DNA of 16,067 nt from Pedosphaera sp. (GTDB lineage: Bacteria > Verrucomicrobiota > Verrucomicrobiae > Limisphaerales > Pedosphaeraceae). The stretch covers positions 1-16,067 of the forward strand of contig JAQGPB010000652.1 of NCBI GenBank assembly GCA_028293265.1, given 5' to 3'. The translations under genes and the position numbers were made by a program. The notes beneath the pieces were generated by a model that did no database searches, was not told the origin of the DNA, and was given only the letters and a program-made list of their open reading frames with translations. How positions within the stretch are numbered: position 1 is the stretch's first letter; each line of letters starts with the position of its first letter. Below are positions 14,545 through 16,067 of the stretch, one piece after another.

Positions 14545-15219
14545 TTATTTTATGTCCGGCATGTCCTGTTTCGCGATGGGCCAGGCGGCTTTTTCATCGT
14601 CCGGCAGGCGTTTGACGACGACATTGCGGAACATCACCACGCTGCCTTCGTTGTGCTGTTGCAGGGCGAGATGACCGGACTTGAAAGTGTTCTTGGAATC
14701 AACGAAATCAGTCACGATCTTGTCATTGACCTTGATGATGATGCGGTTGCCGATGGCAATCACCTGCTGGGTCCACCAAGTATCATCGGCGATCAATTGT
14801 TCGGTCACCTTGCTGAAACCGTAGAGGCTGCCGGTTCTTTGCGGATCGGGGCTGGTGTTTTCCACCTGGGCCTCATAACCCCGGGGAAAGCCCTTGCCCA
14901 GCGCGGCGCGGACATACATGCCGCTGTTGCCCGAGTGATTCAATTTCACCTCGGCCCGGAATTCCAGATTGGTGTAGGTGTTCGGACTGAAAAGGTGGCT
15001 CGTTTTTCCCTGACCTATCACCACGCCATCCTTCATTTCCCAGCCACCCGGAGTGGGCGCGGTCCAGCCGCTTAAAGTATTTTCGTCAAAGAGCTTGATC
15101 CAGCCGTGGGCGTCCGGTTTTTCAGGCAGCGCCTGGCCGGGTTCGTTTCCGGCGCGCAGCGGAATGTCAAGGGCGAAGCAGAACAGTCCCAGAGAAAGTT
15201 GGAGGAGATGCCGTTTCAT
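14545..15219 (-). CDS. Secreted DUF1080 (3-keto-disaccharide hydrolase-like) protein
   Basis: The 224-residue protein has a signal peptide (MKRHLLQLSLGLFCFALDIP, cleavage near RAG at 22-24) and one DUF1080 domain, a concanavalin A-like jelly roll abundant in Verrucomicrobia and Planctomycetes and named after 3-keto-disaccharide hydrolase activity in some members. Family motifs: WIKLFDENTLSGW (40-52), GVVIGQGKTSHLFS (65-78), GNSGMYVRA (97-105), GYEAQVEN (114-121), TGSLYGF (129-135), GHLALQQHNEGS (182-193) and FRNVVVK (197-203). ATG 15219 is chosen because it starts the signal peptide; the frame extends upstream to 15396 but overlaps panC. It heads a two-gene minus-strand unit with the glycosyltransferase. 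Substrate unknown; probably a polysaccharide-related role in the periplasm. Confidence 0.9.
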   Translation of the reverse strand: MKRHLLQLSLGLFCFALDIPLRAGNEPGQALPEKPDAHGWIKLFDENTLSGWTAPTPGGWEMKDGVVIGQGKTSHLFSPNTYTNLEFRAEVKLNHSGNSGMYVRAALGKGFPRGYEAQVENTSPDPQRTGSLYGFSKVTEQLIADDTWWTQQVIAIGNRIIIKVNDKIVTDFVDSKNTFKSGHLALQQHNEGSVVMFRNVVVKRLPDDEKAAWPIAKQDMPDIK

Positions 15220-15307
15220 GGTGCGATAATGTCCGTCCGTTTTAACCGCTTTTGGCAGGGTTGACAATGTTATTGATACTTCGCGGCCGGTACACCACTT
15301 TTTCACC

Positions 15308-16067
15308 ATGCGAATCGTCAAATCGGTTTCCGCAATGCAACGGCTGGCGAAACAATGGCAGGGCCGGCGCGTGCGCGTCGGCTTTGTGCCGACCATGGGC
15401 TACCTGCACGAAGGGCATCTCAGCCTCGTGAAAAAGGCGCGGCAAATCGTGGGCCCGCGCGGCTGCGTGGTGGTGAGCATTTATGTGAATCCGACACAGT
15501 TCGGGCCGCATGAGGACCTCTCGCGCTACCCGCGCGATTTTGCGCGCGACAAAAAATTGTGCCGTGCCGCCGGGGTGGACGTGATTTTCGCGCCCGACGA
15601 CGGGGAAATGTATCCACAAAATGGGGCGAGGGAATACAGCACCTATGTGGTGGAGGAAACGTTGTCACGCGGCATGGAAGGCGCGTCGCGGCCAACGCAT
15701 TTTCGCGGCGTGACCACGGTGGTGGCCAAATTGTTCAATATCGTGCAACCGGAAGTCGCGGTGTTTGGCGCAAAAGATTTTCAGCAAGCCGCAGTCATTC
15801 AGCGCATGGTGCGCGATCTGAACTTTCCAGTGAAGATTGTAGTGGCGCCCACACATCGCGAACCGGACGGCCTGGCGATGAGTTCGCGCAACAAATATCT
15901 TTCGCCGGCGCAACGCCAGCAGGCGATTGTTTTGTCCGAGGCGCTGCAACTGGCAAAAAAATTGGTGAAGGTCCGGGCGATTCCATCCGCCGATCTAAAG
16001 GCGACGTTGACACGATTCATCGCCTCACGACTCGAGGCACGACTGGATTACATCGAGTTTTTCGATC
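15308..16067 (+). CDS. panC: Pantothenate synthetase PanC (3' end outside window)
   Basis: PanC joins pantoate and beta-alanine using ATP, through a pantoyl-adenylate, to make pantothenate for coenzyme A. 253 residues are visible of about 280. Motifs: VPTMGYLHEGHLSL (27-40) with the HxGH nucleotide-binding H34 and H37, VVSIYVNPTQFGPHEDLSRYPR (55-76), RPTHFRGVTTVVAKLFNIV (128-146), FGAKDFQQ (153-160) and PTHREPDGLAMSSRN (181-195), which includes the KMSKS-equivalent region. ATG 15308 gives the standard short N-terminus. No other pantothenate gene is in view, but panB or panD could lie downstream. It is divergent from the DUF1080 gene with 88 nt between the starts; no convincing promoter could be placed there. 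Confidence 0.95.
   Translation, partial: MRIVKSVSAMQRLAKQWQGRRVRVGFVPTMGYLHEGHLSLVKKARQIVGPRGCVVVSIYVNPTQFGPHEDLSRYPRDFARDKKLCRAAGVDVIFAPDDGEMYPQNGAREYSTYVVEETLSRGMEGASRPTHFRGVTTVVAKLFNIVQPEVAVFGAKDFQQAAVIQRMVRDLNFPVKIVVAPTHREPDGLAMSSRNKYLSPAQRQQAIVLSEALQLAKKLVKVRAIPSADLKATLTRFIASRLEARLDYIEFFD

Noticed and set aside
15261..15296. TTGACA at 15261-15266 before panC as a -35 box
   Set aside because: At the proper 16-18 nt spacing the sequence is GC-rich (GGCCGG region) with no -10-like hexamer.

Overview
The window reads as a piece of a moderately GC-rich (roughly 58-62%) bacterial chromosome, most likely from the Verrucomicrobiota, perhaps the Pedosphaera/Limisphaerales side. This is inferred from the gene mix: delta-60-repeat/Ig/LamG secreted proteins, a DUF1080 lipid- or sugar-associated secreted protein, a CHASE3 kinase with an Rcp1-like regulator, and intergenic DNA full of short GC-rich palindromes. 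No rRNA, tRNA, CRISPR array, transposase or phage gene was seen.

Layout, left to right. 1-435 is the C-terminal end of an HDOD signalling protein. 544-774 is a small unknown gene with a plausible terminator behind it. 910-2481 encodes a secreted LamG protein with a cysteine-rich, PKD-like tail. 2768-6094 encodes a very large secreted protein: seven delta-60 repeats (probable beta-propeller), four Ig-like domains, a LamG domain, a fifth Ig-like domain and a C-terminal module that is also present in the 910-2481 protein. 6095-7163 is about 1.07 kb with no credible gene but dense palindromes and short repeats. 7164-9245 (minus strand) is fliG-fliM, the flagellar C-ring switch pair, without other flagellar genes in view. 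Divergent from it, 9449-11354 is a CHASE3 sensor histidine kinase followed 4 nt later by a single-domain response regulator. 11364-12479 (minus) is a glycerate kinase that converges on the regulator. 12579-12923 (plus) is a glutaredoxin-like protein, divergent from the kinase gene, ending at a strong hairpin terminator shared with the converging gene at 12981-14531 (minus), a GT39-like membrane glycosyltransferase. Upstream of that, 14545-15219 (minus) is a secreted DUF1080 protein, and divergent from it 15308-16067 is panC, cut by the window end.

Functionally the window is mixed: signalling and motility (HDOD, FliG/FliM, kinase-regulator pair), cell-surface or secreted proteins (two LamG proteins, DUF1080, glycosyltransferase) and housekeeping metabolism (glycerate kinase, glutaredoxin, PanC). 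The least ordinary parts are the palindrome-rich gene-free kilobase at 6.1-7.16 kb, the mosaic architecture of the two secreted LamG proteins, and the isolated fliG-fliM pair. No clearly new multi-gene system could be demonstrated; the palindromic region is the best candidate for something not described by standard annotation.
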